Source: Thalassospira sp. TSL5-1 (lineage in GTDB: Bacteria; Pseudomonadota; Alphaproteobacteria; Rhodospirillales; Thalassospiraceae). Taken from it: a stretch of DNA of 64,000 nucleotides. Shown here one piece after another: positions 34,889-43,500 of this stretch. A program made the position numbers and the translations under genes. Under the pieces are notes generated by a model, which worked only from the letters and a program-made list of their open reading frames with translations, did not search any database and had not been told where the DNA came from. Numbering within the stretch: position 1 is the first letter of the stretch; every line of letters starts with the position of its first letter. Location of the stretch: contig NZ_KV880637.1 in NCBI RefSeq assembly GCF_001907695.1, forward strand, positions 1,922,001 through 1,986,000. The letters are read 5' to 3'.

Positions 34889-35935
34889 ATACTGTTTTGC
34901 GTTGGCTTTGTTGACTTCGGTTTTAAACAGATCCAGCAGTTCAACACCTTTTTCGCCCAGGGTTTCCTGAACGTGTTTTTCCATGACCGGCTGGGTCGCT
35001 TCCTTGAACTGTTCGCGTTCTTCCGGCGTCAGGGCATCAATTTCCATTTTGCCCATCAGGCCTTTCAGACCACGATCAGATGCCTCGATCACGCGGGACA
35101 CACCCCGGCTGGCAACAACACAGGACTGTGCGGCATAACGAACGATGCGCTGCTGATCCGGTGTCAGCCCATCCCAAAAGGTTTTTGACAGCATAAAGGT
35201 GTAAGGCGAGAACAAATGATTGGTCAGGGTCAGATATTTCTGAACTTCGTTGAATTTGGCAAAGGTCACAGTCGGGACCGGGTTCATCTGCCCGTCAATC
35301 ACGCCGGTTTGCAAACCGGCATAAACTTCGCCCCACGCCATCGGGTAGGCTTCGGCACCCAATGCCTGCATGATTTTCTGATGAGATGGCAAAGACATAG
35401 TACGAATACGCACGCCTTTGAAATCTGCCAGATTTTTAATTGCGTGTTGCGAGTTGGTTACAGCAAAGAACCCGCCGGTATCGGGGAAACCAAGAACCTC
35501 GACATCACCCAGGGTTGCCTCAATATCCTTTGCCAGGGCAACGCCAAACGGCCCATCATACACGTTATAGGTGGCGGCATTGCTGTCAAAGGCGAATGGC
35601 AGGTTCAAAACATCGATACGCGGATAATAGGATGCAATGGCCCCGGTTGACGTCAAAGTTGCCTGGATCAGACCATCACGCACCATTTGCACATGTTCAG
35701 CCGCAGACCCCAACTGGTTGGACGGATAAACTTCAACCTTGATGGCGCCATTGGTATCGGCCTCGACGATATTGGCGAAAACTGCCGTGCAGGCCTGGGC
35801 CGGGTTTTCAAACGGGTCCAGTTTATTGTCATGGGCGAATTTTAGAATCTTTGCTTCGGCATGGGCGGTGCCAACGGTACCGGCCAGCATCGCTGTCGCA
35901 GCCATCAAAGCCCCGAAACGTTTTAGTGTTTTCAT
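34877..35935 (-). CDS. TRAP transporter substrate-binding protein (DctP family)
   Basis: This 352-residue periplasmic receptor starts at the ATG at 35935, preceded by AGGAGAGG; a 63-codon upstream extension is spurious. The signal peptide is KTLKRFGALMAATAMLAG ending TAHA-E near residue 26. DctP-family landmarks include GGFFAVTNSQ and VRIRTMPS-like VRIRTMSLPSH, with the carboxylate-binding arginine expected there, and VIDGQMNPVPTV. It works with the DctQ/DctM membrane proteins encoded upstream, driven by an ion gradient. Confidence 0.92.
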   Translation of the reverse strand: MKTLKRFGALMAATAMLAGTVGTAHAEAKILKFAHDNKLDPFENPAQACTAVFANIVEADTNGAIKVEVYPSNQLGSAAEHVQMVRDGLIQATLTSTGAIASYYPRIDVLNLPFAFDSNAATYNVYDGPFGVALAKDIEATLGDVEVLGFPDTGGFFAVTNSQHAIKNLADFKGVRIRTMSLPSHQKIMQALGAEAYPMAWGEVYAGLQTGVIDGQMNPVPTVTFAKFNEVQKYLTLTNHLFSPYTFMLSKTFWDGLTPDQQRIVRYAAQSCVVASRGVSRVIEASDRGLKGLMGKMEIDALTPEEREQFKEATQPVMEKHVQETLGEKGVELLDLFKTEVNKANAKQYLTE

Positions 35936-36041
35936 AATACCTCTCCTGATTGGGTTTATTTTGCGCCCCAAACACCCGGTCCCCAGGGTGATCCGCCCTG
36001 GGCAAGGGCGGATAAAAAGTCGTTCTGGCAAGGACCGATGC

Positions 36042-37322
36042 CTAGCGGAAGCCAAGCATGTGCGGCACAACCAGCGCCAGATCGGACCAGAAAGCGAACA
36101 GCAACAGCACCCCGATTTCAGCAATCAGAAACGGCCAAAGCTGCACAGCAATTTTTTCAAGTTTTTCACCCGTCACGGATGCCAGCACAAACAGACAGGC
36201 CCCGACAGGTGGCGTCATAAGCGAGATGTTCAGTGCCAGCACAAAAATGATGCCTGCATGAATCGGATCCATCCCGATTTGCAGGGTCAGCGGCACCAAA
36301 ACCGGGGCCAGAATGATCAGAATGGCGTTAATATCCATGACCATGCCAATCGCCATCAACAGGCCAATGATCATCAGGATCACCCAGTAAGGGTTGCTTG
36401 ATACCCCCAGAACCGCACTGGCAATTTCCTGTGGAATGCGATTGAAACTCAGCCACCAGCCCAGAATTGAGGCAAAGGCGATGATGATGAAAATGACACC
36501 CGTGACCCGTGCGGTACGGATCAGCATATTGATGAAGTCTTTTACCGTCAGCGCCCGGTAAACGAACACGCCAATAAACAGGGCATAGGCCACGGCAACA
36601 GATGCTGCCTCGGTCGGGGTGACAATACCCCCCAGGATACCCCCCAGAATAATCAGAGGCATAATCAGGGCCGAAATCGAGGACTTAAAAATTTTCCAGA
36701 TTTCAAGCAGGCTGGCGCGGCGTTCTTCCTTGGGCAGGTTTTTGCGGCGCGCGGAAACGGCAATCACCGTCATGCAGATCAGGCAAATCATAAGGCCTGG
36801 CAAAATACCAGCCGCAAACAGACCCCCAATGGAAACCCCCATCAGCGACCCATACACCACCATCAGCCCCGAGGGCGGAATGGTCGGCCCGATGATGGAC
36901 CCCGCCGCTGTTACCGCACAGGCATAATCACGGCGATAACCACGTTCCACCATTGCCGGAACCAGCGTTTTGCCAAAGGCAGCAGCATCGGCGGTCGCGG
37001 CCCCGGTCAACCCGGCAAAAAACACGCTTGCCAGCATATTGGTATGCGCAAGCCCGCCGCGAAAATGCCCCACCAGCGACTGGGCAAATTTCACCAAACG
37101 GCTGGTAATGCCGATATGGTTCATAATTTCGCCTGCCAGAATGAAAAACGGCATGGCAAGAAACGGAAAAACATTAAGCCCGTTAAAAACCTTGCTGGGC
37201 CCCTGCACCAAAAACATGCCGCCGCCCATATCGTAAAGGCCGACAACACCGGCAACGCCCAGGGCAAAACCAATCGGCATCCCCAGAACCATCAGAACAA
37301 CAAAGATAATGGCGACGATCAT
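36042..37322 (-). CDS. TRAP transporter large permease (DctM)
   Basis: This 426-residue integral membrane transporter has a dozen or so hydrophobic segments from the very N-terminus (VAIIFVVLMVLGMPIGFALG). The family motif PFFILAGEIMNHIGIT is near residue 55, AGLTGAATADAAAFG follows, and the IGPTIPPSGLMVVYG loop is clear. It overlaps dctQ by 4 bp (ATGA). Confidence 0.94.
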   Translation of the reverse strand: MIVAIIFVVLMVLGMPIGFALGVAGVVGLYDMGGGMFLVQGPSKVFNGLNVFPFLAMPFFILAGEIMNHIGITSRLVKFAQSLVGHFRGGLAHTNMLASVFFAGLTGAATADAAAFGKTLVPAMVERGYRRDYACAVTAAGSIIGPTIPPSGLMVVYGSLMGVSIGGLFAAGILPGLMICLICMTVIAVSARRKNLPKEERRASLLEIWKIFKSSISALIMPLIILGGILGGIVTPTEAASVAVAYALFIGVFVYRALTVKDFINMLIRTARVTGVIFIIIAFASILGWWLSFNRIPQEIASAVLGVSSNPYWVILMIIGLLMAIGMVMDINAILIILAPVLVPLTLQIGMDPIHAGIIFVLALNISLMTPPVGACLFVLASVTGEKLEKIAVQLWPFLIAEIGVLLLFAFWSDLALVVPHMLGFR

Positions 37323-37840
37323 TCCGCGCCCTCCGTCAAATCGACCGGGACGTAACGCCCCTGGTCACGCAATGCGACCAGCAGAAGCTGAATGGCTGCC
37401 AACAGGGCCGAAACCGGCACGGCGGCATAAGGCAGCGCCAGGGTCATGCCAAAAATCATCGCATGGCGTTTCATGCCGCCCAGCGCAAAATCAAACCCGT
37501 AAAAGGCCAGATAAACAAAGGCAGCAAGCGCAATGACATCGACGGAAAAAAGAACAGTTCGCTGCAAACGCATGGGGAAATTAAGAACAACAAGGCCAAT
37601 GCCGATATGTTCGCGCCTTGCAATGCCCGCCGAAACAGCCAGCAATGCCGCCCAGATCATAAGATAACGGGCCAGTTCTTCGGGCCAGTTTAATTGCCAG
37701 TGAACAAGATAACGATCCACCACACCCAGCCAGACATCCAGCACCAGTGCCAGCATCAAAACGGCAATGACCCGTTCGACAAGCCAGTTCAAACCGTTAC
37801 TGAGTGTGCGGGCCGATGCCTCGACGCGCTGCAAACCCAT
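37319..37840 (-). CDS. TRAP transporter small permease (DctQ)
   Basis: This 173-residue protein has four predicted membrane helices and the DctQ landmark WPEELARYLMIWAALLAVSAG. It is the first gene of the TRAP operon (dctQ, dctM, dctP, mlrC, DTA-like). The order Q-M-P differs from the common P-Q-M. The promoter region with two GTAG-N5-CTAC dyads lies immediately upstream. Confidence 0.92.
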   Translation of the reverse strand: MGLQRVEASARTLSNGLNWLVERVIAVLMLALVLDVWLGVVDRYLVHWQLNWPEELARYLMIWAALLAVSAGIARREHIGIGLVVLNFPMRLQRTVLFSVDVIALAAFVYLAFYGFDFALGGMKRHAMIFGMTLALPYAAVPVSALLAAIQLLLVALRDQGRYVPVDLTEGAE

Positions 37841-37895
37841 TTATTCTCTCCACTGATTGAGTGTTTGTATTTTTTCTACACATTGATCAGATTTT

Positions 37896-37910
37896 TGTAG
37901 CTTGTCTACA
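37896..37910. promoter_or_regulatory. Dyad TGTAG-CTTGT-CTACA, candidate RpiR-type operator 1
   Basis: This perfect inverted repeat lies 56 bp upstream of dctQ. It shares its GTAG-N5-CTAC core with the dyad at 37968-37986. A CTACA half-site also occurs at 37876. Confidence 0.6.
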
Positions 37911-37967
37911 TATTTTTGTGGCGTTTTTACGAAAAATACGCAAAATTGTCCAAGATAAGCGGCACAT

Positions 37968-37986
37968 AAAGTAGTTAAGCTACTTT
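37968..37986. promoter_or_regulatory. Dyad AAAGTAG-TTAAG-CTACTTT, candidate RpiR-type operator 2
   Basis: A perfect 7-bp inverted repeat lies 39 bp upstream of the ridA start. Its core has the same spacing as operator 1, and the centres are 74 bp apart, about seven helical turns. This would allow looping by a dimeric regulator such as the nearby RpiR protein. Confidence 0.6.
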
Positions 37987-38024
37987 TTGCGTGAGAAACA
38001 TTTAATCAAATCAAGGAGATTTCC

Positions 38025-38411
38025 ATGTCGATCAAACATTTCGGGAACGAACGTAGTGGTGCTGGTGGCCAGAAACTGCCGTTTTCGCCTGCGGTGCGTG
38101 CCGGTGATTTTGTTTATATTTCCGGCCAGGTCGCAATGAAGGAAAATGGCGAAATTGAATATGGCGGCATTGAAAGCCAGACCAAACGCACGATGGAAAA
38201 TGTCAAGGCAGCCTTAGCCCTGGCAGGTTGCACGCTTGATGATGTTTTCAAAATGACGGTATGGCTGGACGATACCCGCGATTTCTGGACCTTTAACCGC
38301 GTTTATGCCGAGTTTTTCCCCGGCGAACGCCCGGCCCGTTCAACCGTGCAGGCAAAGCTGATGGTTGATGCCAAAATCGAAATTGAAGCTATCGCCTACA
38401 AACCGGAATAA
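38025..38411 (+). CDS. RidA/YjgF-family protein
   Basis: This 128-residue RidA-superfamily protein has FVYISGQVAMKENGE, the helix QTKRTMENVKAALALAG and the conserved arginine segment ERPARSTVQAKLM. It probably hydrolyses imines or enamines such as those formed by PLP dehydratases, which fits the D-serine-dehydratase-like enzyme of the divergent operon. AAGGAG precedes the ATG. It is not closely similar to the other RidA at 21972. Confidence 0.88.
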   Translation: MSIKHFGNERSGAGGQKLPFSPAVRAGDFVYISGQVAMKENGEIEYGGIESQTKRTMENVKAALALAGCTLDDVFKMTVWLDDTRDFWTFNRVYAEFFPGERPARSTVQAKLMVDAKIEIEAIAYKPE

Positions 38412-38422
38412 TGATAGCAATC

Positions 38423-38450
38423 AACAGGGTGCCCTTACCGGCACCCTGTT
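38423..38450 (+). other. Hairpin between ridA and rpiR-type gene
   Basis: A perfect 11-bp stem AACAGGGTGCC / GGCACCCTGTT with a 6-nt loop lies 11 nt after the ridA stop. It lacks a T-run and may separate ridA mRNA levels from those of the regulator. Its position also argues that the regulator starts at 38474, not at 38411. Confidence 0.6.
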
Positions 38451-38473
38451 ACCTTGGAAACAGGACCCTTCAG

Positions 38474-39358
38474 ATGCAAAGTGCGACCGATATTATCAGC
38501 CAGCTTCACCGCCCGCCGGGAACCCTTCCCGCGCGCGAACAGAAGGTTGCCGATTATGTTGTCGAACATCTGCAAGAGGTTACATCCATCGCATTATCCG
38601 AGCTGGCAAACGATATCGGGGTCAGCGAACCCACCGTGATCCGGTTTTGTCGCAGCCTGGGATGCGAAGGGTTTCGCGATTTTAAAATGAGGCTGGCGCA
38701 AAACCTTGCTGTCAGCATGCAATATCTGACCCCCGAACCGATTGAAGACCATATTACCGACCCGGATGTTCTCAGCAGTCATGTGATCGGCACGATTATT
38801 GACAGTCTTCGTCTACTGCGAGACCAGCTCTCCGATGCCAAAATCGATCAAGCCGCCGATATTCTGGCAAATGCCCGTCAGATTGCGTTTTTTGGGGTTG
38901 GCGGCGGGTCCAGTACGGTCGCGTTTGATGCGGCCAACCGTTTTTTCCGCTTGGGCATTCCGGCCCAATCGCAAAATGATGGTTATTTGCAGCGTATGCT
39001 GGCCTCCACCCTGGGCGAAAACGATGTTATTGTTGCCATATCCACCAGTGGCCGCCCGGCAGAGCTGATACATAGTGCCGCCATTGCCCGGCAATATGGT
39101 GCCAAGGTCATTTCCCTGACCAAACCCGAAAGCCTGCTTGCCGCCGAAAGCGACATCGTCATCGGCCTGAACCTGCCTGAAAGCCCCGACATCTATAAGC
39201 CAACCGCGACCCGCCATGTCTTTATGGCGACGATAGATGTGCTGGCAACAGCGGTCGCCCGGCGCAACCCGGCGCGCAGCAAAGAAAAATTGCGGCGTAT
39301 CCGTTCGTCACTGATCACACTCCTGCCAGCGAACGGACCTTTGCCGATCGGCGATTGA
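38474..39358 (+). CDS. RpiR/MurR-family transcriptional regulator
   Basis: This 294-residue regulator has an N-terminal helix-turn-helix of RpiR type (about residues 15-75, with ALSELANDIGVSEPTVIRFCRSLG) and a C-terminal SIS sugar-phosphate-binding domain (about 110-240, with IAFFGVGGGSSTVAFDA and VIVAISTSGRPAEL). The ATG at 38474 follows AGGA at good spacing. The gene lies between ridA and kdgK and is the obvious candidate to bind the two dyads at 37896-37986. Its effector could be a phosphorylated sugar acid handled by the KdgK-like kinase. Confidence 0.88.
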   Translation: MQSATDIISQLHRPPGTLPAREQKVADYVVEHLQEVTSIALSELANDIGVSEPTVIRFCRSLGCEGFRDFKMRLAQNLAVSMQYLTPEPIEDHITDPDVLSSHVIGTIIDSLRLLRDQLSDAKIDQAADILANARQIAFFGVGGGSSTVAFDAANRFFRLGIPAQSQNDGYLQRMLASTLGENDVIVAISTSGRPAELIHSAAIARQYGAKVISLTKPESLLAAESDIVIGLNLPESPDIYKPTATRHVFMATIDVLATAVARRNPARSKEKLRRIRSSLITLLPANGPLPIGD

Positions 39359-39446
39359 CGGATTGTAAACTTCACGTCAAGTTGCGCATCGACAAGATGA
39401 AAACCGGCCTTGATTCCGGGAATAAACCGCAAACAGGATTGCTGCC

Positions 39447-40448
39447 ATGACCAAAACCGCCTTCATTGGTGAATGTATGATCGAGATTTCGGCCTCAACC
39501 GCCCGTGATGGTGACGGGGCGGCATCCGTTTTTGGCCCTGCGAAACTGTCTTATGCCGGTGATACCCTGAATGCCGCCGTCTATATGGCCCGCGCCACCA
39601 AGCTGATTGCGCAACAGGGCAAATCCGTGCCGGGCGAAACTGCCAGCGCCCTGGCTGATGACGCCATTTCCTATGTCACGGCCCTGGGAAACGACCCATA
39701 CAGCATCGCCATGATGGATGCCTGGAAACATGATGGCCTGGATGCCAGCCTGGTTCGGCAAATTGATGGGGCTTTGCCCGGTCTTTATGCCATCCAGACA
39801 GATGCCAGCGGCGAACGCAGCTTTAGCTACTGGCGGCAAAATGCTGCCGCACGGCAATTGCTGAAAGACGGTTATGATCAAACACTGGCCGCCAACCTCG
39901 CGGGTTACAGCATGGTTTATCTTTCCGGCATTTCGCTTGCCATTCTAAGCCAGGAAGACCGCGAAAAGCTGTTTGCCATGCTATCAATCCTTCGCAAGAA
40001 CGGCGCACGCATCTGTTTTGACAGCAACCACCGCCCGCGCCTGTGGCCCGATACCGAAACGGCCAAGGCAGCTTATGCCCACATGGCATCCCTCAGCGAT
40101 ATTCTGATGCCGACATTTGACGATGAAGCCACCCTGTTTGGCGATGCCAATCCGATTGACTGTGCCAAACGCTGGCTTGATGCCGGTGCAGGCGAAGTGA
40201 TTGTCAAAAACGGGGCAATGCCCTCGACCTATCTGACGAAAAACGGTGAAACCGGCACAGTGATCCCGCCAAAGGTAGAGCGCGTTATCGACACCACATC
40301 GGCTGGCGATTCCTTTAACGGCAGCTACCTTGCCGCCCGCCAGCAGGGCCTTGATATTGAAGGTTCGATTGCGGTTGCACAAAAGGTTGCCGCCTGTGTG
40401 ATTGGCGCGCGGGGTGCTCTTGTTTCGATTGACGGCATTACGCTGTAA
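39447..40448 (+). CDS. kdgK: PfkB-family sugar kinase, probable 2-dehydro-3-deoxygluconokinase
   Basis: This 333-residue ribokinase-family kinase probably phosphorylates 2-keto-3-deoxygluconate (KDG). The N-terminal FIGECMIEISA and LSYAGDTLNAAVYMAR are KdgK-like. The PfkB C-terminal signature with the catalytic Asp is DTTSAGDSFNGSYLA. CAGGA precedes the ATG. It is cotranscribed with ridA and the RpiR regulator and ends in a strong terminator. A related substrate such as 2-keto-3-deoxy-6-amino acid analogues cannot be excluded. Confidence 0.85.
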   Translation: MTKTAFIGECMIEISASTARDGDGAASVFGPAKLSYAGDTLNAAVYMARATKLIAQQGKSVPGETASALADDAISYVTALGNDPYSIAMMDAWKHDGLDASLVRQIDGALPGLYAIQTDASGERSFSYWRQNAAARQLLKDGYDQTLAANLAGYSMVYLSGISLAILSQEDREKLFAMLSILRKNGARICFDSNHRPRLWPDTETAKAAYAHMASLSDILMPTFDDEATLFGDANPIDCAKRWLDAGAGEVIVKNGAMPSTYLTKNGETGTVIPPKVERVIDTTSAGDSFNGSYLAARQQGLDIEGSIAVAQKVAACVIGARGALVSIDGITL

Positions 40449-40472
40449 AAAAGATCAGCCCCAAAAGCGTAA

Positions 40473-40511
40473 GGCCCCGCTACCAACGTCAGGTAACGGG
40501 GCTTTTTTTTA
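40473..40511 (+). terminator. Intrinsic terminator after kdgK
   Basis: The 11-bp stem GCCCCGCTACC / GGTAACGGGGC (one mismatch) with a 7-nt loop is followed by eight T residues. Confidence 0.92.
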
Positions 40512-40526
40512 ATCAGGCAAAACGCC

Positions 40527-43500
40527 TTAATAATCCAGTTTGAACTGAATACCGGCCTTGCTGTCTATTTCGCTGGTTTCACTGGTAATCTTGATATGCG
40601 GGGTGAGTTCTATTTCCACCTCGACACCGCTTGATCCGGGGGTAGTCCCCTGTTTGGTGCCGACATAAATATCATCGGTCAGATATTTCCCCGCCTTAAC
40701 CGTCGGCCCGTTTTCGCCGCCATCAACACGAAGCACATCCGCACCGATAAAGTTACGAATAGTCCCAATCACATCAAGTCCCCCGCCACTGCCCGACAAT
40801 TGCGCGGCCGCATTGGCAAGCTGCACGGCCTCGACCGCGCTGAGGCTGCCTTGCGACTTGCCAAACAGGACCTGCGACAAAATTTCGTCCTGTGGCAGGG
40901 CCGGCTGCGAACTCAGGCTGAGTTGCGGATCTGTTGCCGGGCCGGACAAAGAGGCCGTCACGGTCAGGTCATCGGTTGTATAGACACCGGCAATATTCAA
41001 AAGCGGGTCGGGCGGTTGCGCCCCTGAAAACGTAATTTTGGAATCCTTGATGACAAAGGTTTTGCCAATCAGGTCCAATTGGCCGCGCAAAGCCCGCAAT
41101 TCGCCGACAATTTTGGGGTTATCCGCCCGGCCGGTAATATCAAGATGCCCGCCCCATTCGGAATCCAGGCCCTTGCCGCGCACAAATAAACGGCCCGGCA
41201 CATCCACCTTGGCATTCAACGTGGCAACAAAACCGCCCGCATTCTTTTGGGCGTCTTTCTTCTTTTGCCCATCCGGCGTTTTTGCCAGATTTTGCACATT
41301 CAGTTCGGGAACCGATGCGGGCAAAGCAACGCTTAAATCCACTTCACCACGCCGCAATGTGACCGTGCTTTCAATATCTGCCTTGTTTTCATTGCCGGTG
41401 ACATCCACGTCAATATCGGTCCAGACTCGCAACTCGTCCATCCGGGTGACGGCCATGTTGCGCATGGTGATATTTGCCGTGTAATCCACACCGGCACCCA
41501 GCTTGACATCCGCCTTGCCGGTCAGGGTGCCCTGCCCGCCATCATCGGCGGTCAGGCGGGTTAACTGAAAACCATCATTGTTAAAGTCACCATCCAGCAC
41601 AATGTCCTGAACCAGGGTGCCATATTGCAAATGTTCATAACGGCCATCGCGCATTGCAACGGTCCCCTGCCACAGCGGCTTGGCAAGCGTTCCTTCGACA
41701 CTGGCATCAAGCTTTAAATTGCCCGACAGCGAATGATCCGGCAACGGCACATAGGGCCAAAACTGCCCGATATCGCCATCAATTTTGGCCTGTGCTGAAA
41801 TCGGTTCATTCTCGCGTGCCGCAAACCGGGATTTCAGGAACGACACATCAACCGGCACCGTGCCCCTAGCGGTCAGGACCTTCAAATCAGGACGCCCCAT
41901 TTCAAGACCGGCATTCACAGCGCCCTCCTGCAAATCCGCCTTTAATTCCAATGTCAGTGGCGGCAACTGCGACGCCGCAGCAACACTAATATTGCTGATT
42001 GTCCCATCGATACGGGCTGTCGCCGGTTTTTTTGGGGTTTCTTCGGCAGTGGCCTTTAAGGTCAGCTTGCCATCCAGCCCGGAAACATCAAACATCGCCC
42101 CCCAGGGGCCCAGGGCAATATCTGCAACATCTGCCGTGGCAACAAAACTTTTCCCCGGTACCAGATCAAGCTTTGCCCTAAGCGCACCATTGCCAATTGC
42201 AACATCGGCATTGGACACCATGCTGCCATTCGCACCAAGACGAAATTCCAGCGGAGCACGCAGGGATATATGCTGTGTACCAACATCGGCATCAAGCTTA
42301 TTGGCTGTTATGTGAATGTCGTTGGCAAGGGCAATTTCCGCCTGCGTATCCAGTTTCACCGGAATGCGATTTTGCACCATTGCCCGGGCTTTCACACCGA
42401 CACCCAGTTTTTTCAAAACACCTGCCAATGTTGCCTTCAGGGTTTCAATGCGCCCGGCATTACTGCCAATATCGCGCCCTTCCAGGGTCAGGTTCAGGTC
42501 TGGATCGGCAAAGGCATTATCAATACTGCCATCAAGGCGCACATCTTCCAGCCGGGCGGTTTCAATCCCGTCAGGGCCAACCATCCTAAGCCCTTTTGCC
42601 TTCGCGCTTAGCGTAACATGCTGCGCAGCATTTTTGGGCGAAAGGGTCACATCCGCCGTGATCCGACCATTGGCAAGCGGTACACTAAAGGCCTGTGTCA
42701 TCACCGCATCAAGCTTATTGAGCGTGATCTTCCCCCGCAACGGCACAGCGTAGTCCGGCATGGCAAGATCACCGGTCAGATCAATATGATCCCCGATCAG
42801 GGCAATGTTTGAAACCGCTAATCCATCTGATGGCAAGGCAAGGTCGGCATTAATTTTATAAGGCGCATTTTGCCATGAAAACCCGCCGCGATTGCGCAAT
42901 TGCAAGGTTTTGCCGCCATCGCCCTTGACGGGTTGCCACGCCATATTGGTCGCCAGTTTGACGTCCGAAAACACCTGGTCCGACGTTTCAACAATAGGTG
43001 CTGCAAGGGTGATTTTGCCTTCGGGCTCTGCCAGCGGACCATTCAGGGCAACAGTCAGCTTTGCATCCTTGCCCTTTAACGAAACCGGGATTGAGGGCGG
43101 TATGATCCCGGCCTTGAGCCCCAGATCTGCAGTGACCGACAATGTATTAAAATCATCGGTGATATTGACCTTACCCGCCCCCGCAATATTTGCCGCCTGG
43201 ATCGTATTCACATCCACCGAGAGATCCATTGCCGGGCTAATGGCCAAATCAGCCTTTATTACCGGACTGCTGCCAACCACATGGTCCAGTTCTGAAATAC
43301 CAAAGCCTGCCTGTTGGGTGGTGATATTGATTTTGGCCTGCCCACCCTGCGCTGCATTCCAGCGAAGACCTGAAATATCGACACGTCCCTGACCAGTTAA
43401 ATCCATGCCGGAAATGGCGGCAAATGCTGAAAGATCAGAAACATCCGCTATCAGATTGGCATCCTTCACGGCCCCGGTATCATCAAGCATAGCCGTGGCC

